Notes: generated by a model from the sequence alone, not told the origin. Shown: positions 35,086-45,093, counted from the stretch's first letter. The stretch is 64,000 nucleotides of DNA from Alloactinosynnema sp. L-07 (GCF_900070365.1 NZ_LN850107.1:7316001-7380000), one strand, 5' to 3'. Numbers and translations: made by a program.

Positions 35086-36600
35086 ATGGGCAAGCTCATC
35101 CACACCGGTGTGGTGATCGTCGGGACCGGTTTCTCCGGTATGGGCATGGCGATCCAGCTGCGCAAGGACGGCCGGGACGACTTCGTGGTGCTGGAGAAGG
35201 CCCACGACTTCGGCGGCACCTGGCGTGACAACACCTACCCGGGCTGCGCCTGCGACATCCAGTCCCACATGTACTCGTTCTCCTTCGAGCAGAAGCCCGA
35301 CTGGTCGCGCTCGTTCGCCCCGCAGGCCGAGATCTGGGAGTACATGCGCGGCGTCGCCCAGAAGTGGGGCCTGCGCCGGTACACCACCTTCGGCGTCGAG
35401 GTCACCGGCGCGCGTTGGGACGCCGAGGAGAGCCGCTGGTACGTCACCACCGCGGGTGGGGACACCTACGTCGGCCAGTACCTGGTCGCGGGCATCGGCG
35501 CGCTGCACCTGCCGTCGATCCCCGAGCTGCCCGGCATCGAGGACTTCGAGGGCAAGACGTTCCACTCGGCGCAGTGGGACCACGACTACGACCTCACTGG
35601 CAAGAAGGTCGCCGTCATCGGCACCGGCGCCAGCGCGATCCAGTTCGTGCCGGAGATCGCCCCACAGGTCGCCGAACTGACCCTGTTCCAGCGGACGCCG
35701 CCGTGGGTCATGCCCAAACCCGACCACGCCATCGCGCCGTGGGCCCAGACCATGTTCGCCCGCGTCCCGGGCGCGCAGCGCGGCTACCGCAACTTCTTGT
35801 ACTGGCTCAACGAGGTCCGCGCGGTCGGCTTCAACGGCCACCAGGGCATCCTCAAGTACGCCTCGAAGCTGGCGGCCTGGAACATCCGCCGCGCGGTCAA
35901 GGACCCGGCCCTGGCGCGCAAGCTGACCCCGGACTACGTCATGGGCTGCAAGCGCGTGCTGGTGTCCAACAACTACTACCCGACGTTCAACCGCCCCAAC
36001 GTCGGCCTCGACACCGAGGGCGTCGCCGAGGTCCGCGCGAACAGCGTCGTGGGCCGCGACGGCCGCGAACACGAGGTCGACGCGATCATCTACGGCACCG
36101 GCTTCCACGTCACCGACGCGTTCGACTACCTCGACATCACCGGCGTCGACGGCCGTGACCTGGCCAAGCAGTGGTCGGAGAACGGCATCGCCACGCACAA
36201 CGGCATCAACGTCACCGGCTTCCCGAACCTGTTCTTCCTGCTCGGCCCGAACACCGGCCTCGGCCACAACTCGGTCGTGTTCATGATCGAGTCCCAGATC
36301 CGCTACGTCGCCGACGCGATGAAGCTGGTCAAGCGGCACAACGCCGACGCCATCGACGTCCGCGAGACCGCGCAGGAGGAGTTCAACCAGGAGATCCAGC
36401 GCAAACTCGCCGACGGCGTCTGGACCCAGGGCGGCTGCCAGAGCTGGTACCTCGACGCGAAGGGTGTCAACCGGACCATTTGGCCCGGGTTCACGTGGCG
36501 CTACTGGCTGCGGACCCGGCAGGTGGACCCGGCGCACTTCGAGCTGATCACCCGCGGCAAGGTCGCGGGCAAGCGCACCCCGGTCGCGGCAGGCCGCTAG
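35086..36600 (+). CDS. Flavin-containing Baeyer-Villiger monooxygenase
   Basis: A 504-residue FAD/NADPH enzyme that inserts oxygen next to ketones or oxidises heteroatoms. The FAD Rossmann motif is G-T-G-F-S-G (13-18) and the NADPH motif is G-T-G-A-S-A. The BVMO fingerprint F-x-G-x3-H-x3-W is met exactly by F154-E-G-K-T-F-H-S-A-Q-W164. ATG 35086 is chosen because GGAGG lies at 35073-35077; ATG 35071 would place the ribosome site inside the gene. Under probable TetR control. Substrate unknown. Confidence 0.93.
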   Translation: MGKLIHTGVVIVGTGFSGMGMAIQLRKDGRDDFVVLEKAHDFGGTWRDNTYPGCACDIQSHMYSFSFEQKPDWSRSFAPQAEIWEYMRGVAQKWGLRRYTTFGVEVTGARWDAEESRWYVTTAGGDTYVGQYLVAGIGALHLPSIPELPGIEDFEGKTFHSAQWDHDYDLTGKKVAVIGTGASAIQFVPEIAPQVAELTLFQRTPPWVMPKPDHAIAPWAQTMFARVPGAQRGYRNFLYWLNEVRAVGFNGHQGILKYASKLAAWNIRRAVKDPALARKLTPDYVMGCKRVLVSNNYYPTFNRPNVGLDTEGVAEVRANSVVGRDGREHEVDAIIYGTGFHVTDAFDYLDITGVDGRDLAKQWSENGIATHNGINVTGFPNLFFLLGPNTGLGHNSVVFMIESQIRYVADAMKLVKRHNADAIDVRETAQEEFNQEIQRKLADGVWTQGGCQSWYLDAKGVNRTIWPGFTWRYWLRTRQVDPAHFELITRGKVAGKRTPVAAGR

Positions 36601-36661
36601 ACAACGCCTGCAAGCACCTGGTGGGCGGACTCGGCCGGGTCGACCGCCAGCGTTAGGACTG

Positions 36662-36701
36662 ACATCGGCCCGTCACCCCCCCTCGGGTGGCGGGCCGATG
36701 T
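36662..36701 (+). terminator. Terminator after the monooxygenase gene
   Basis: A 16-bp stem (ACATCGGCCCGTCACC at 36662-36677 with 36686-36701, one T-G pair) and an 8-nt loop CCCCCTCG, lying between two convergent genes. Confidence 0.85.
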
Positions 36702-36728
36702 GACCACGTCGTACGGGCGAGTCGCGGG

Positions 36729-37211
36729 TCAGGGGCCAGGCGGGCTGCGCAGGGCGGTCAGGCGGCCGACCAGGGTCATCGTGTCCAGGCCGCACAGTTC
36801 GGCCATCCGCTCGATCGCCGAGATGTCCAGATGGACCTCCGCGGGCGCGGGCCCGGTGTGCTCGGCCAGACGTTCAGCCGCCCACCGGCGCAGTGGCATC
36901 AGGTCTTGGGCCTGGTGGCGCACGATGGTTCGCAGGTCGACCTTGATCCCGCCGAGCGCCTTCCCCGCGAACACGCGGTCGTGGACCCGCGCCATCAGGT
37001 CGTGCGGGTGTTCCTCCAGGGCTAAACAGATCTCCACGAAGCGCACCACCGAGCACTGGCGGGTGCCGAGTTCGTAGGTGGCGAGGGTTTGCAGGGAGAT
37101 TTCGCTCTGGAGCCTGCCGTTGAGATCCTTGCGGGTCCATCCCCGTTGCTTGCGCAGCCGTCGGATCTCGTCGCCGAGTACCCGCTGATAGGTCACCGCG
37201 TCGATCCGCAC
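36729..37211 (-). CDS. XRE family transcriptional regulator
   Basis: A 160-residue regulator. The N-terminal HTH runs E-I-R-R-L-R-K-Q-R-G-W-T-R-K-D-L-N…S-L-Q-T-L-A-T-Y-E-L-G-T-R-Q. The remainder includes L-D-I-S-A-I-E-R-M-A-E-L-C-G. GTG 37211 has AAGGGG upstream. This length and C-terminal layout resemble developmental XRE regulators of actinomycetes (BldD-like in size and tail), but the assignment is only by similarity of shape. The target is unknown. Confidence 0.83.
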   Translation of the reverse strand: MRIDAVTYQRVLGDEIRRLRKQRGWTRKDLNGRLQSEISLQTLATYELGTRQCSVVRFVEICLALEEHPHDLMARVHDRVFAGKALGGIKVDLRTIVRHQAQDLMPLRRWAAERLAEHTGPAPAEVHLDISAIERMAELCGLDTMTLVGRLTALRSPPGP

Positions 37212-37314
37212 AGTTCGCCCCTTGGTCGTGGTTCCGCATAGGTGGAAGGGACGAACGTCGGTTGTCTGACGCGAAAAGACGCCAACGTTCTCGAAGTTGG
37301 GCCGAATGGGTGAA

Positions 37315-38961
37315 CTAGTTGACGCAGGCGACCTGCGAGGGCTGGGCCAGACCGTTCAGGCGGACCATGGGGTCGCCGGTCAGCCGCTGGCCTGCCTGGG
37401 GGAAGTCCTTGCCGATGAGCACGGTGACCTTCCCCTTCCCGAGGTTCGCGTCCTCCTCGATCAGGAACGTCCCGTCGAGGGCGCCCGCGACGGCCTCGCC
37501 CGCGGGTTTGTCGCCGCGGGCGTAGCGGATGACGGTTTTGGCCCTGGCGGCGGCGTTGCCGGTTTCCCCGGTCTTGAAGCCCTGGCCGGTCAGCGAGTCG
37601 GCGACCTCGGCGGCCAGGCCGGTGCGGCCGGAGCCGTTGAGCACGGTCACCGTCGGCTTCGCCGCCTGGGTTGGCTCACTTTGGCCGCTGCTGCTCGCGC
37701 CGGAAGACGGCTGCGCGCCGCCGGTGAGGATGCCCCCGACGAACTTGCGCACGTCGGTGGGGTCGACCTGGATCGCCGAGCCGTCGGAGGGGGTTTCCAG
37801 ATCGATGCGGCCGTGCGGGATGGTCTGGAACGAGAGGTTGCCGCCGGTGAAGCCCATCATCTGCTGGGCGAAGCGCATGACGTCCCAGTTCTTGTCCAGC
37901 ACGACCGACTTCTTGATCGCCTCCTGCAGCTTCCCCAGCGACTCCGACCCGGGGACCAGCAGGTCCTTGGAAAGGATCTTCTTGGCCATGCCGTTCATGA
38001 AGGTCTGCTGACGCGTGATGCGGTCGATATCGCCGTTGGCCAGCCCGTGCCGCTGCCGGACGAAGGCCAACGCGGGCGCGCCGGAGAGGTTTTGCTGGCC
38101 GGCGGGGAAGTTGGCGCCGGAGTACGGGTCCTTGACGGCCTTGTTCAGGCACACGTCGATGCCGCCGATGGCGTTGGTGATGTCGTAGAAGCCGAGCAGG
38201 TTGACCTCGGCGTAGTGGTCGATCTTGGCGCCGGTCAGTTTCTCGACGGTGGCGATCAGCTTCTTGCCGCCCTCGACGTTGGACTGGACCTCCAGGTCAC
38301 GGCCCTGCACGCCGCTCTTCCGCAACCGTTCGAGGGAGTCCAGCTTCTCCCGCGCGTAGGCCGAGTTGATCTTGTGTTTGCCGAAGCCGGGGATGTCGAC
38401 GTACGAGTCGCGGGGGATCGAGACACCGACCGCCTTCCCGCCGTCGTTCGGGATGCGGATCATGATCAGCGTGTCGGTGTTGATCACGCCCTCGGCCTTG
38501 CCCGCGTTGAGCATCGCGAGCTGCTCCTTCGACAGCGGGTTGCCCTGGGCGTCGGTCCGGCTGTCCATGCCGACCATGAGGATGTCGACCGCGCCGTCAG
38601 CGGGCTTCTCGCCGGTGTCCTCGGTGAAGTCACCGGTGTTGAGTCCGTCGGCGAAGTCGTCGACGAGCTGGGAGTAGTAGCCCGTGGCGAACAGGACCAA
38701 GACCGAGAGCAGGGCGAGGAAGACCTTCCCGCCGACCATCTTCTGCTTGGGCTTCGCCTTGGCCGCGGGCCTGCGGGTCTGGGGCCGGGGGCGGCGGACC
38801 GGGGCCGCGGCCTTGTCGGCGATGCGCTCGGTCGGCGCGGAGTGGTGGGGCCTGCCGGTGATCCTCGGCTGGGCCGGGCGTTCCGTGGTCGACGTGCGCG
38901 CCGGAGTGGGCCTGCCCTGGCCCGCGCGACTCGCTGACCTCGGCGGCGGCCGGTACTCCAC
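37315..38961 (-). CDS. LytR-CpsA-Psr (LCP) ligase with LytR_C domain
   Basis: A 548-residue membrane protein that attaches polymers (such as arabinogalactan or teichoic-type glycans) to peptidoglycan. A basic, Pro-rich cytosolic N-terminus of ~75 residues precedes one transmembrane helix. The LCP catalytic region carries I-L-M-V-G-M-D-S-R, N-T-D-T-L-I-M-I-R-I-P-N, S-I-P-R-D-S-Y-V and R-Q-R-H-G-L-A-N-G-D-I-D-R-I-T-R-Q-Q. A C-terminal LytR_C domain follows (V-T-V-L-N-G-S-G-R-T-G-L-A). GTG 38961 has GGAGGGAG upstream. It follows the PLA2-acyltransferase gene on the same strand. Confidence 0.93.
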   Translation of the reverse strand: MEYRPPPRSASRAGQGRPTPARTSTTERPAQPRITGRPHHSAPTERIADKAAAPVRRPRPQTRRPAAKAKPKQKMVGGKVFLALLSVLVLFATGYYSQLVDDFADGLNTGDFTEDTGEKPADGAVDILMVGMDSRTDAQGNPLSKEQLAMLNAGKAEGVINTDTLIMIRIPNDGGKAVGVSIPRDSYVDIPGFGKHKINSAYAREKLDSLERLRKSGVQGRDLEVQSNVEGGKKLIATVEKLTGAKIDHYAEVNLLGFYDITNAIGGIDVCLNKAVKDPYSGANFPAGQQNLSGAPALAFVRQRHGLANGDIDRITRQQTFMNGMAKKILSKDLLVPGSESLGKLQEAIKKSVVLDKNWDVMRFAQQMMGFTGGNLSFQTIPHGRIDLETPSDGSAIQVDPTDVRKFVGGILTGGAQPSSGASSSGQSEPTQAAKPTVTVLNGSGRTGLAAEVADSLTGQGFKTGETGNAAARAKTVIRYARGDKPAGEAVAGALDGTFLIEEDANLGKGKVTVLIGKDFPQAGQRLTGDPMVRLNGLAQPSQVACVN

Positions 38962-39064
38962 GCTTGCTCCCTCCGGTCGCGCAGGCGCACTGATGACACT
39001 TATAGGACGCCGTAAAGCCTCCCCAGGTTGTTTCTAGCGTGTCATACCGGCCGGGTGGGCCCGG

Positions 39065-41314
39065 TCATGGCACGGCCTCGGCGGCGGCCAACTGGTCGCC
39101 GCGCGCCGCTGACCTGCGAGGAAGCGCGACCATCCGGCATGCGGCCACTCCGAGTGCCACAGCGGTGGTGGTGACGTGGACCACGACCCCGGTGGTGCCC
39201 GGCGTGGTGATCACCGGCGGTACGCACGCCACGGCGGTCATCAGCCACGGCCACGGTGTGGACGTCGTGCCGATCCGCACCGAGTGCAGCAGGTACCAGC
39301 CCAGCAGCAGATGGATGATGCTCGCCATCGGCTCCAGCGGGAAGCCCAGCAGCACCGGGGTCTGGTGGGTGCCGGTGAGCCCGGTCACGGCGAACCCGAG
39401 GATGCCCGCGGCGCCGTACCCGGTGCCGAGCGCGGCGGCGAGCGCGTCCCGGCGCGCGGTGGCCCGGGTCCGGTCGGCGACGACGTCCGGGTCCAGTGTC
39501 GAACGCCACTCGAACAGCACGAACACCAGCGCGGTGGGCACGCCGAGCAGGGCAAGCGCCAGCAGGCTGCGCGGCTGGGCCAGCCAGTCGACCGCGGTGG
39601 TCGGCAGGCCCGCGTGCCGGGCGGCGCCGATGATCCCGGCCAGCATCAGCACCGCGCACAGGAAGACGAGATAGACCGTCATCGGCGCCGCCCTGACGAA
39701 GCGCGCCGCCCGGGCAGGCGCGCTCGTGGCCACCGCCCGGATGCCCGCGGGACCCGGCATGGCGATCAGACACACGTGCGTGATCCCGATCAGCAGCACG
39801 CCGGTCGCCCAGGGCATGAGGCCGGGATCGGCCATGAGCAGCGGCGACAGGCCGCCCGCGGTGGTCAGCGAGATCAAGGTCGCCACCGCGGCCACCGCGC
39901 CGCCGATCAGGAAACGCGGGTGGATCCGCCCGCCCTCGGTGTAGTGGAGGGCGAGCTGGCCGAAGAACACCGCGAGGACCACGGTCGCCGCCGGGCCCGC
40001 GCCCACCGCGTCCAGCGCGGCCACAAGGCCCGCCTGGGTGACCGGGGTGGCGATCGGGGCCTGTTCGTGCAGCCACAGCATCGCCGGGGTGACGGCGACG
40101 ACGAGCAGGTAGAGGGCCAAGAGCAACAGTGGGCCGACGACGAGCCTGCCGACCGTGCCGACCGCTTCCGAGGGCACCCGCAGCAGGTCGAGCGAGAGCG
40201 GGAGCACGAGCCACGCGGTGAGGAAGGCCAGGACCGGGCGGATCAGCCAGCACATTCGGCCCGCCAGATAGCCGCCGTACCCGGTCCCGTTCGCGACCGC
40301 CGCGCGCCAGGCGACGAGGTTGGCGTGGCCGCCCGCGAAGAAGAAGAGGGGAGCCAGCTGCAGCAGCCAGGTCACCGGCCAGAGGTCGGCCGCCGGGGTA
40401 CCGAGCATCGGTGCGATAGCCAGGACGGACTCGGCCACGACGACTCCCGCCAGGCTCGCCATCCGCAGGAACGCCAGGTAGGGGCTGTGGCCAGGATCGT
40501 GCGGCCCGCCGCGGTCTCGGTGCCGGGGCCTGCCAACCAGGTCGTCCGGTAGGTCTTCGTCAGGATGCGCCGGGTCGCCGGGGGCACGGTCGGGAACGGC
40601 GGGCGGGGTGGAGTGCGGTGCGCGCCTGGTCCGGCGCAGGATGGGCACCCGCACGACCAGCAGGGCGATCACCACCAGCAGGCCCGCCGTCCAAGCGCCG
40701 ATCGGCTCGGTGCGGGGCGGGCCCCAGCGCTGGTGCCACGAGTTGACGACCAGACCGGCGGAGAACAGCGTGGCCACGACCTCGCACGGGCCCGCCGCGC
40801 CGCGCGGGTCGCGGTCGCACTGGGCGTGCATGTCGGCGGACAGGCGGTCGTCGAGGCGCTCGCGGGGGGCCGCGCCGAGGGGCTGGCCCTTGGCCTCGGC
40901 GTAGCGGAGCAGGTCGTAGCCGAGGTCGTGGGCCTGGCAGCCGACCGCGTAGTCCCAGCGGGTGTCGTCGTCGCCCCACGGGGTCGAGCAGCCGCCGCCG
41001 ACGTGGACCGCGCGGGTCCCGCCTTCCGGGGCGGGGGCGTGGCCCGCGACGACGCCGGTGACGTCGGTGAAGTCCGCGGGCAGGTGGTCGAGGGGATCGC
41101 CCGCGGCTGGGTCGAGCAGCGCGTCGATGGCGGCGGCGGCCTCGGCGGCGGGGCCCGTCGGCTGGGTCTTGGGGGGCGAGGGGGAGCGGGAGGCGATCAC
41201 GCCGAAACCGCCCGCGGCGAGGACGACCAGCACGAACCAGGCCAGGCGCCCGGGCAGCCTGGGATGGGCCCGGCCAAGCGGGCCGGGGTCGGGTCGCGAC
41301 GGCTTGTTGATCAT
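39065..41314 (-). CDS. Phospholipase A2-like domain fused to acyltransferase-3-type membrane protein
   Basis: A 749-residue protein from ATG 41314. After a signal-anchor helix (residues ~20-38), the region V-G-C-Q-A-H-D-L-G-Y-D-L-L-R-Y carries the His-Asp dyad of prokaryotic phospholipase A2, with surrounding cysteines (G-G-G-C-S-T, C-D-R-D-P, G-P-C-E-V). After another helix and a charged linker comes a membrane domain of ~10 helices starting at Y-L-A-F-L-R, with the F-F-F-A-G-G-H-A-N-L-V-A-W-R motif of actinobacterial acyltransferase-3 proteins. Such a fusion could release a fatty acid from phospholipid and move an acyl group to a surface glycan. That coupling is inference. Confidence 0.78.
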   Translation of the reverse strand: MINKPSRPDPGPLGRAHPRLPGRLAWFVLVVLAAGGFGVIASRSPSPPKTQPTGPAAEAAAAIDALLDPAAGDPLDHLPADFTDVTGVVAGHAPAPEGGTRAVHVGGGCSTPWGDDDTRWDYAVGCQAHDLGYDLLRYAEAKGQPLGAAPRERLDDRLSADMHAQCDRDPRGAAGPCEVVATLFSAGLVVNSWHQRWGPPRTEPIGAWTAGLLVVIALLVVRVPILRRTRRAPHSTPPAVPDRAPGDPAHPDEDLPDDLVGRPRHRDRGGPHDPGHSPYLAFLRMASLAGVVVAESVLAIAPMLGTPAADLWPVTWLLQLAPLFFFAGGHANLVAWRAAVANGTGYGGYLAGRMCWLIRPVLAFLTAWLVLPLSLDLLRVPSEAVGTVGRLVVGPLLLLALYLLVVAVTPAMLWLHEQAPIATPVTQAGLVAALDAVGAGPAATVVLAVFFGQLALHYTEGGRIHPRFLIGGAVAAVATLISLTTAGGLSPLLMADPGLMPWATGVLLIGITHVCLIAMPGPAGIRAVATSAPARAARFVRAAPMTVYLVFLCAVLMLAGIIGAARHAGLPTTAVDWLAQPRSLLALALLGVPTALVFVLFEWRSTLDPDVVADRTRATARRDALAAALGTGYGAAGILGFAVTGLTGTHQTPVLLGFPLEPMASIIHLLLGWYLLHSVRIGTTSTPWPWLMTAVACVPPVITTPGTTGVVVHVTTTAVALGVAACRMVALPRRSAARGDQLAAAEAVP

Positions 41315-41490
41315 GCTCGACGCGACTGCCTGCGCTGTGCCCCCACTGTGGCAGGTTACCGGTGTGCTCCGACCCGCCGCGCGCTGTGCGCGTGCTGTCC
41401 CCCAGCGCGGGGGCGGTATGGCGCACCCCCAGGGCGCCAGGCCACCCCCCGCACGAAAAACACTACGGGCCGGTCCTGGCACCCGATCTA

Positions 41491-41509
41491 TACCCGGAGG
41501 TGCCGGGTA
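41491..41509. promoter_or_regulatory. Inverted repeat upstream of the SARP-type regulator
   Basis: TACCCGG-AGGTG-CCGGGTA is a perfect 7-bp inverted repeat in the 311-bp divergent spacer 41315-41625. It could be an operator for autoregulation. No other clear motif is visible in the spacer except GGAGG at 41614-41618. Confidence 0.45.
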
Positions 41510-41625
41510 CGCCCCTCCCGTCTAGGGTTCCCACCAGCGAGAATGTCCCGCGAGGATGCACTAGGATTGGCAACCGGCAATTCGCGTGGACGCAGGCGGC
41601 AACTCGGTACCGGGGAGGCGGCGTG

Positions 41626-44600
41626 ATGGGTGGGGACTCGCCGGGCACGTTCGGCGAGGTACTCCGCTTCCACCGGCTGCGCGCCAGGCTCACCCAGCAG
41701 GAACTCGCCGAGCGGTCCGGGCTGAGTGTCCGGGCACTTCGCTACATCGAGCGCGGCGGTGTCGACCGGCCCCGGCCGGAGTCGGTGCGCAGGCTGGCCG
41801 CCGCGGTCGGGGTGTCCCCCGACGACACCGAGTTCCACGAGGCGGCCGTGCGGCAGGCGGTCGCGCGGCGGGTGCGGGTCGGCATCCTGGGGCCGCTGAC
41901 CGTGGAATTCGGTGACCGCCCGATCGAGGTCGGCGCGCTCAAGCTGCGGTCACTCCTGGGGCTGTTGGCGCTGCGCGCGGCCACGGCGGTGCGGCACGCG
42001 GAGATCATCGACGTCCTGTGGGGCGACGACCCGCCCGACAGCTGCCTGAGCCTTGTGCACACCTATGTCTCCAGGCTCCGCCGCACCCTCGCGGGCCCGG
42101 ACAAGGACGCCCAGGAGCTCATCACCTCCGTTCCTGGCGGCTACCGGCTCGACCTCGGCACCAACCAGCTCGACCTGGTCCGATTCGACGACCTGGTCAC
42201 CCAGGGGCAGGGGCTGCGGGTGAGCCAGCCCGAGCGCGCCGCCGACCAGTACGAGGACGCCCTGGCCTGCTGGCGCGGTCCGCTGCTGGCCGACCTGCCC
42301 GCCCGCCTGCGCCAGCACCCGGCCGCCGTCGCGATGGCCGCGCGCCGCCGCGACGCCGCGATCGCCCACGCCGACCTTGGCCTGCAGCTCGGCCGCTATG
42401 ACGAGGTGGTGAGCAGCACCCGCGGCCTGACCCACGACGAACCGCTGCACGAGGGACTGCACGCCCGGCTGATCCTCGGCCTGGCCGGGACCGGCGAGCA
42501 GGCCGCCGCGCTCGGCGTGTTCGCCGACATCCGGGCCCGGCTCGACGAGGACCTCGGTGTCGAGCCCGGCGCGGAGATCCGCGCCGCCCACCTGAAGGTG
42601 CTGCGCAGCGGCCAGACCGAACACCTCAGCCCGCGCCCACCCGCGCAGCTGCCCGCCGAGACCCCCGGGTTCGTCGGCCGGGCGGTCGCCCTGGAGCGGC
42701 TCGACGGGTTCCTGCAGGACATCGACGGGCACGCGGTGATCATCGCGGTGTCCGGCAGCGCCGGAGTGGGCAAGACCGCGCTGGCCGTGCGCTGGGCCCA
42801 CCGGGTCCGCTCGCGCTTCCCCGACGGCCAGCTCAGCGTCAACCTGCACGGATTCGCCTCGGCCAACCCGCCGACCACGCAGGTGGTGCTGGTCCGGTTC
42901 CTGCACGCGCTCGGCGTGGCCCCGGAGCGGGTCCCGGCCGACGCCGACGAGGCCGCCGGGCTGTACCGGACGATGCTCACCGGCAAGCGCGTGCTGATCC
43001 TGCTCGACAACGCCGCCACCGCCGAGCAGATCCGCCCGCTGCTGCCCGGGTCGGCGGGCTGTCTCGTCCTGGTGACCAGCCGCGACCGGCTCACCGGCCT
43101 GACCGCGCGCGACGGCGCCCACCAGCTCCCGCTCGACGTGCTGGCCCCGCAGGAGTCCGTCGAGCTGCTTGGCAGGCTCGTCGGCGTCGCCCGCACCCGG
43201 CGGGAGGCGCGCGCCGCGGCCGAGATGGCCGACACCTGCGCACATCTGCCGCTCGCGCTGCGCATCGCGGGCGCCAACCTGGCCATCCGCCCGCTGACCA
43301 CCATCGCCGACTACACCGGTGAGCTGCGCGACCGCGGCCGGATGGCGGGCCTGACCGTGGCGGGCGACGAGTCGGCCGCCGTCCGGGTCGCCTTCGACCT
43401 GTCCTACGCCCGCCTCGCCCCGGCCGCGCGCAGGCTGTTCCGGCTGCTCGGCCTGGTCCCCGGCAACGACATCGACCCACGCGGCGCCGCGGCGCTGGTG
43501 GACGCGTCGCCGGAGGAGGCCGCGCGGCTGCTGCGCGTGCTCGACCACGGCAACCTGATCCGCGAGCACGCCCCCGGCCGCTACACCTTCCACGACCTGC
43601 TGCGCGACTACGCGGCCAACCGGGCAGGCCACGCCGACGACGGCGACGACCGGTCCGCCGCGCTCACCCGGCTGTTCGGCCACTACCTGCGGTCGGTCCG
43701 CGCGCAGAGCGCGATGCTGTGGCAGGTCGAGCCCACCGCCGCCCCGGGCGGCGGCGAACAGGCCGCGATCGCCTGGCTAGACGCCGAACGCGGCAACCTC
43801 GTCGCCGCCACCCTCAAGGCGGGCGCCGTCGGCCTGCCCAGCTACGCCTGGCGTTTCGCCGAGGCCCTGCGCGGCTACTTCATCAACCGCGGCCACGGCA
43901 GCGACGGCATCGCCGTGTGCACCGCCGCCCTCGCCGCGGCCCGAGGCGCGGGCGACACCGACGCCGAGGCGTCGGTGCACGAGCTGCTCGGGCAGATCCA
44001 CGCCATCCTCAGCGACTACGACAACGCGGGCGAACACCTCCAGTGGGCCCTGGAACTCAGCCGCAGCACCGGAAACCGCGTCATCGAGGCCTCGGCGCTC
44101 TACAACATGGCCCGCGCCCACTCGGTGTGCGGCAGACCCGCCCAGGCCTTGACGGTGTGCGAGGAGTCGCTGCATATCTACCGCGCCATCGGCAACCGCC
44201 GCGGCGAGGCCACCGCGCTCAACTACCTGGGGATCAACCTACTTCTCCTGGGCCGCCCGGAAACCGCCGTCCAGCGACACACCGAGGCACTGGAACTGAG
44301 CGCCCGCATCGGCCACCGCCAAATCGAAGCCGCCGCCGCCCAGGGCCTCGGCCTGACCTACTGGGCACTCGGCGACCTCGCCCGAGCCGACCAGTGCTAC
44401 CGCGACGCGCTCGCGGTGTGCCGAAAGTACGGATACCGACTGGGCGAGGTCAGCATGCTGGTCTGCCTGGCCGAGACCGGAAGCGACATGGGCACCTTCG
44501 CCGACGCCCACGCCTTGGTCCGTCAGGCCCTCGACCAGACCAGGGCGTTGGGGGAGCGGCGGCACGAGGTCAGCGGCCTCGACATCCTGGCCACCATCCA

Positions 44601-45093
44601 GTTGCGAACAGGCGAATGGTCAGCGGCGGCCATGCATTACGCGGACGCACTCGCCTTGGCGGGCAGCATCCGCTACAGCTTCGGCGAGGCATCTGTCCTG
44701 ACTGGACTGTGCGCGCTGAACCGCCGCACCGGCGACCCGGCGGGCGCCGTCGACTTCGGCCTGCGTGCGCTTGGCCTGATCCGGGACACCGGCATGCGAC
44801 TGCTGGAGGGGCGGACACTGACCGAGATCGCCCACGCCTACCTTGACGCGGGTGACCCGGCCGCCGCGGAGGAGTACATCGAACTGGGGATGTCGGTGAC
44901 CACGCGTGCGGGGCAGCGGTTGGCCCAGGCGAGGGCACATCACGTCAGGGCGCTGATAAGGCACCGGGCGGGGAATGTCTTGGGGGCGCAGGAGGACTGG
45001 CGAGCGGCTTTGGGTGTCTTTGACGAACTGAATGTCCCGGAGGCAGCACACGTCCGGGCTCTGCTGTCTGCCGCAAGGCAGTTGGAGCACTAG
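41626..45093 (+). CDS. XRE-BTAD-NB-ARC-TPR regulator (AfsR/SARP-like)
   Basis: A 1155-residue regulator. Residues ~8-65 form an XRE HTH (L-T-Q-Q-E-L-A-E-R-S-G-L-S-V-R-A-L-R-Y-I-E-R-G). An OmpR-like winged helix (V-G-I-L-G-P-L-T-V-E-F) and a BTAD domain (~85-310) follow, then an NB-ARC ATPase with P-loop G-S-A-G-V-G-K-T (around residue 376) and L-I-L-L-D-N-A as Walker B, then C-terminal TPRs. ATG 41626 with GGAGG 7 nt upstream is preferred; GTG 41623 is just ahead of it. Carrying an XRE domain in front of a SARP core is less common than plain AfsR. Regulators of this type switch on secondary metabolism, and an NRPS operon lies 8 kb downstream. Confidence 0.9.
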   Translation: MGGDSPGTFGEVLRFHRLRARLTQQELAERSGLSVRALRYIERGGVDRPRPESVRRLAAAVGVSPDDTEFHEAAVRQAVARRVRVGILGPLTVEFGDRPIEVGALKLRSLLGLLALRAATAVRHAEIIDVLWGDDPPDSCLSLVHTYVSRLRRTLAGPDKDAQELITSVPGGYRLDLGTNQLDLVRFDDLVTQGQGLRVSQPERAADQYEDALACWRGPLLADLPARLRQHPAAVAMAARRRDAAIAHADLGLQLGRYDEVVSSTRGLTHDEPLHEGLHARLILGLAGTGEQAAALGVFADIRARLDEDLGVEPGAEIRAAHLKVLRSGQTEHLSPRPPAQLPAETPGFVGRAVALERLDGFLQDIDGHAVIIAVSGSAGVGKTALAVRWAHRVRSRFPDGQLSVNLHGFASANPPTTQVVLVRFLHALGVAPERVPADADEAAGLYRTMLTGKRVLILLDNAATAEQIRPLLPGSAGCLVLVTSRDRLTGLTARDGAHQLPLDVLAPQESVELLGRLVGVARTRREARAAAEMADTCAHLPLALRIAGANLAIRPLTTIADYTGELRDRGRMAGLTVAGDESAAVRVAFDLSYARLAPAARRLFRLLGLVPGNDIDPRGAAALVDASPEEAARLLRVLDHGNLIREHAPGRYTFHDLLRDYAANRAGHADDGDDRSAALTRLFGHYLRSVRAQSAMLWQVEPTAAPGGGEQAAIAWLDAERGNLVAATLKAGAVGLPSYAWRFAEALRGYFINRGHGSDGIAVCTAALAAARGAGDTDAEASVHELLGQIHAILSDYDNAGEHLQWALELSRSTGNRVIEASALYNMARAHSVCGRPAQALTVCEESLHIYRAIGNRRGEATALNYLGINLLLLGRPETAVQRHTEALELSARIGHRQIEAAAAQGLGLTYWALGDLARADQCYRDALAVCRKYGYRLGEVSMLVCLAETGSDMGTFADAHALVRQALDQTRALGERRHEVSGLDILATIQLRTGEWSAAAMHYADALALAGSIRYSFGEASVLTGLCALNRRTGDPAGAVDFGLRALGLIRDTGMRLLEGRTLTEIAHAYLDAGDPAAAEEYIELGMSVTTRAGQRLAQARAHHVRALIRHRAGNVLGAQEDWRAALGVFDELNVPEAAHVRALLSAARQLEH

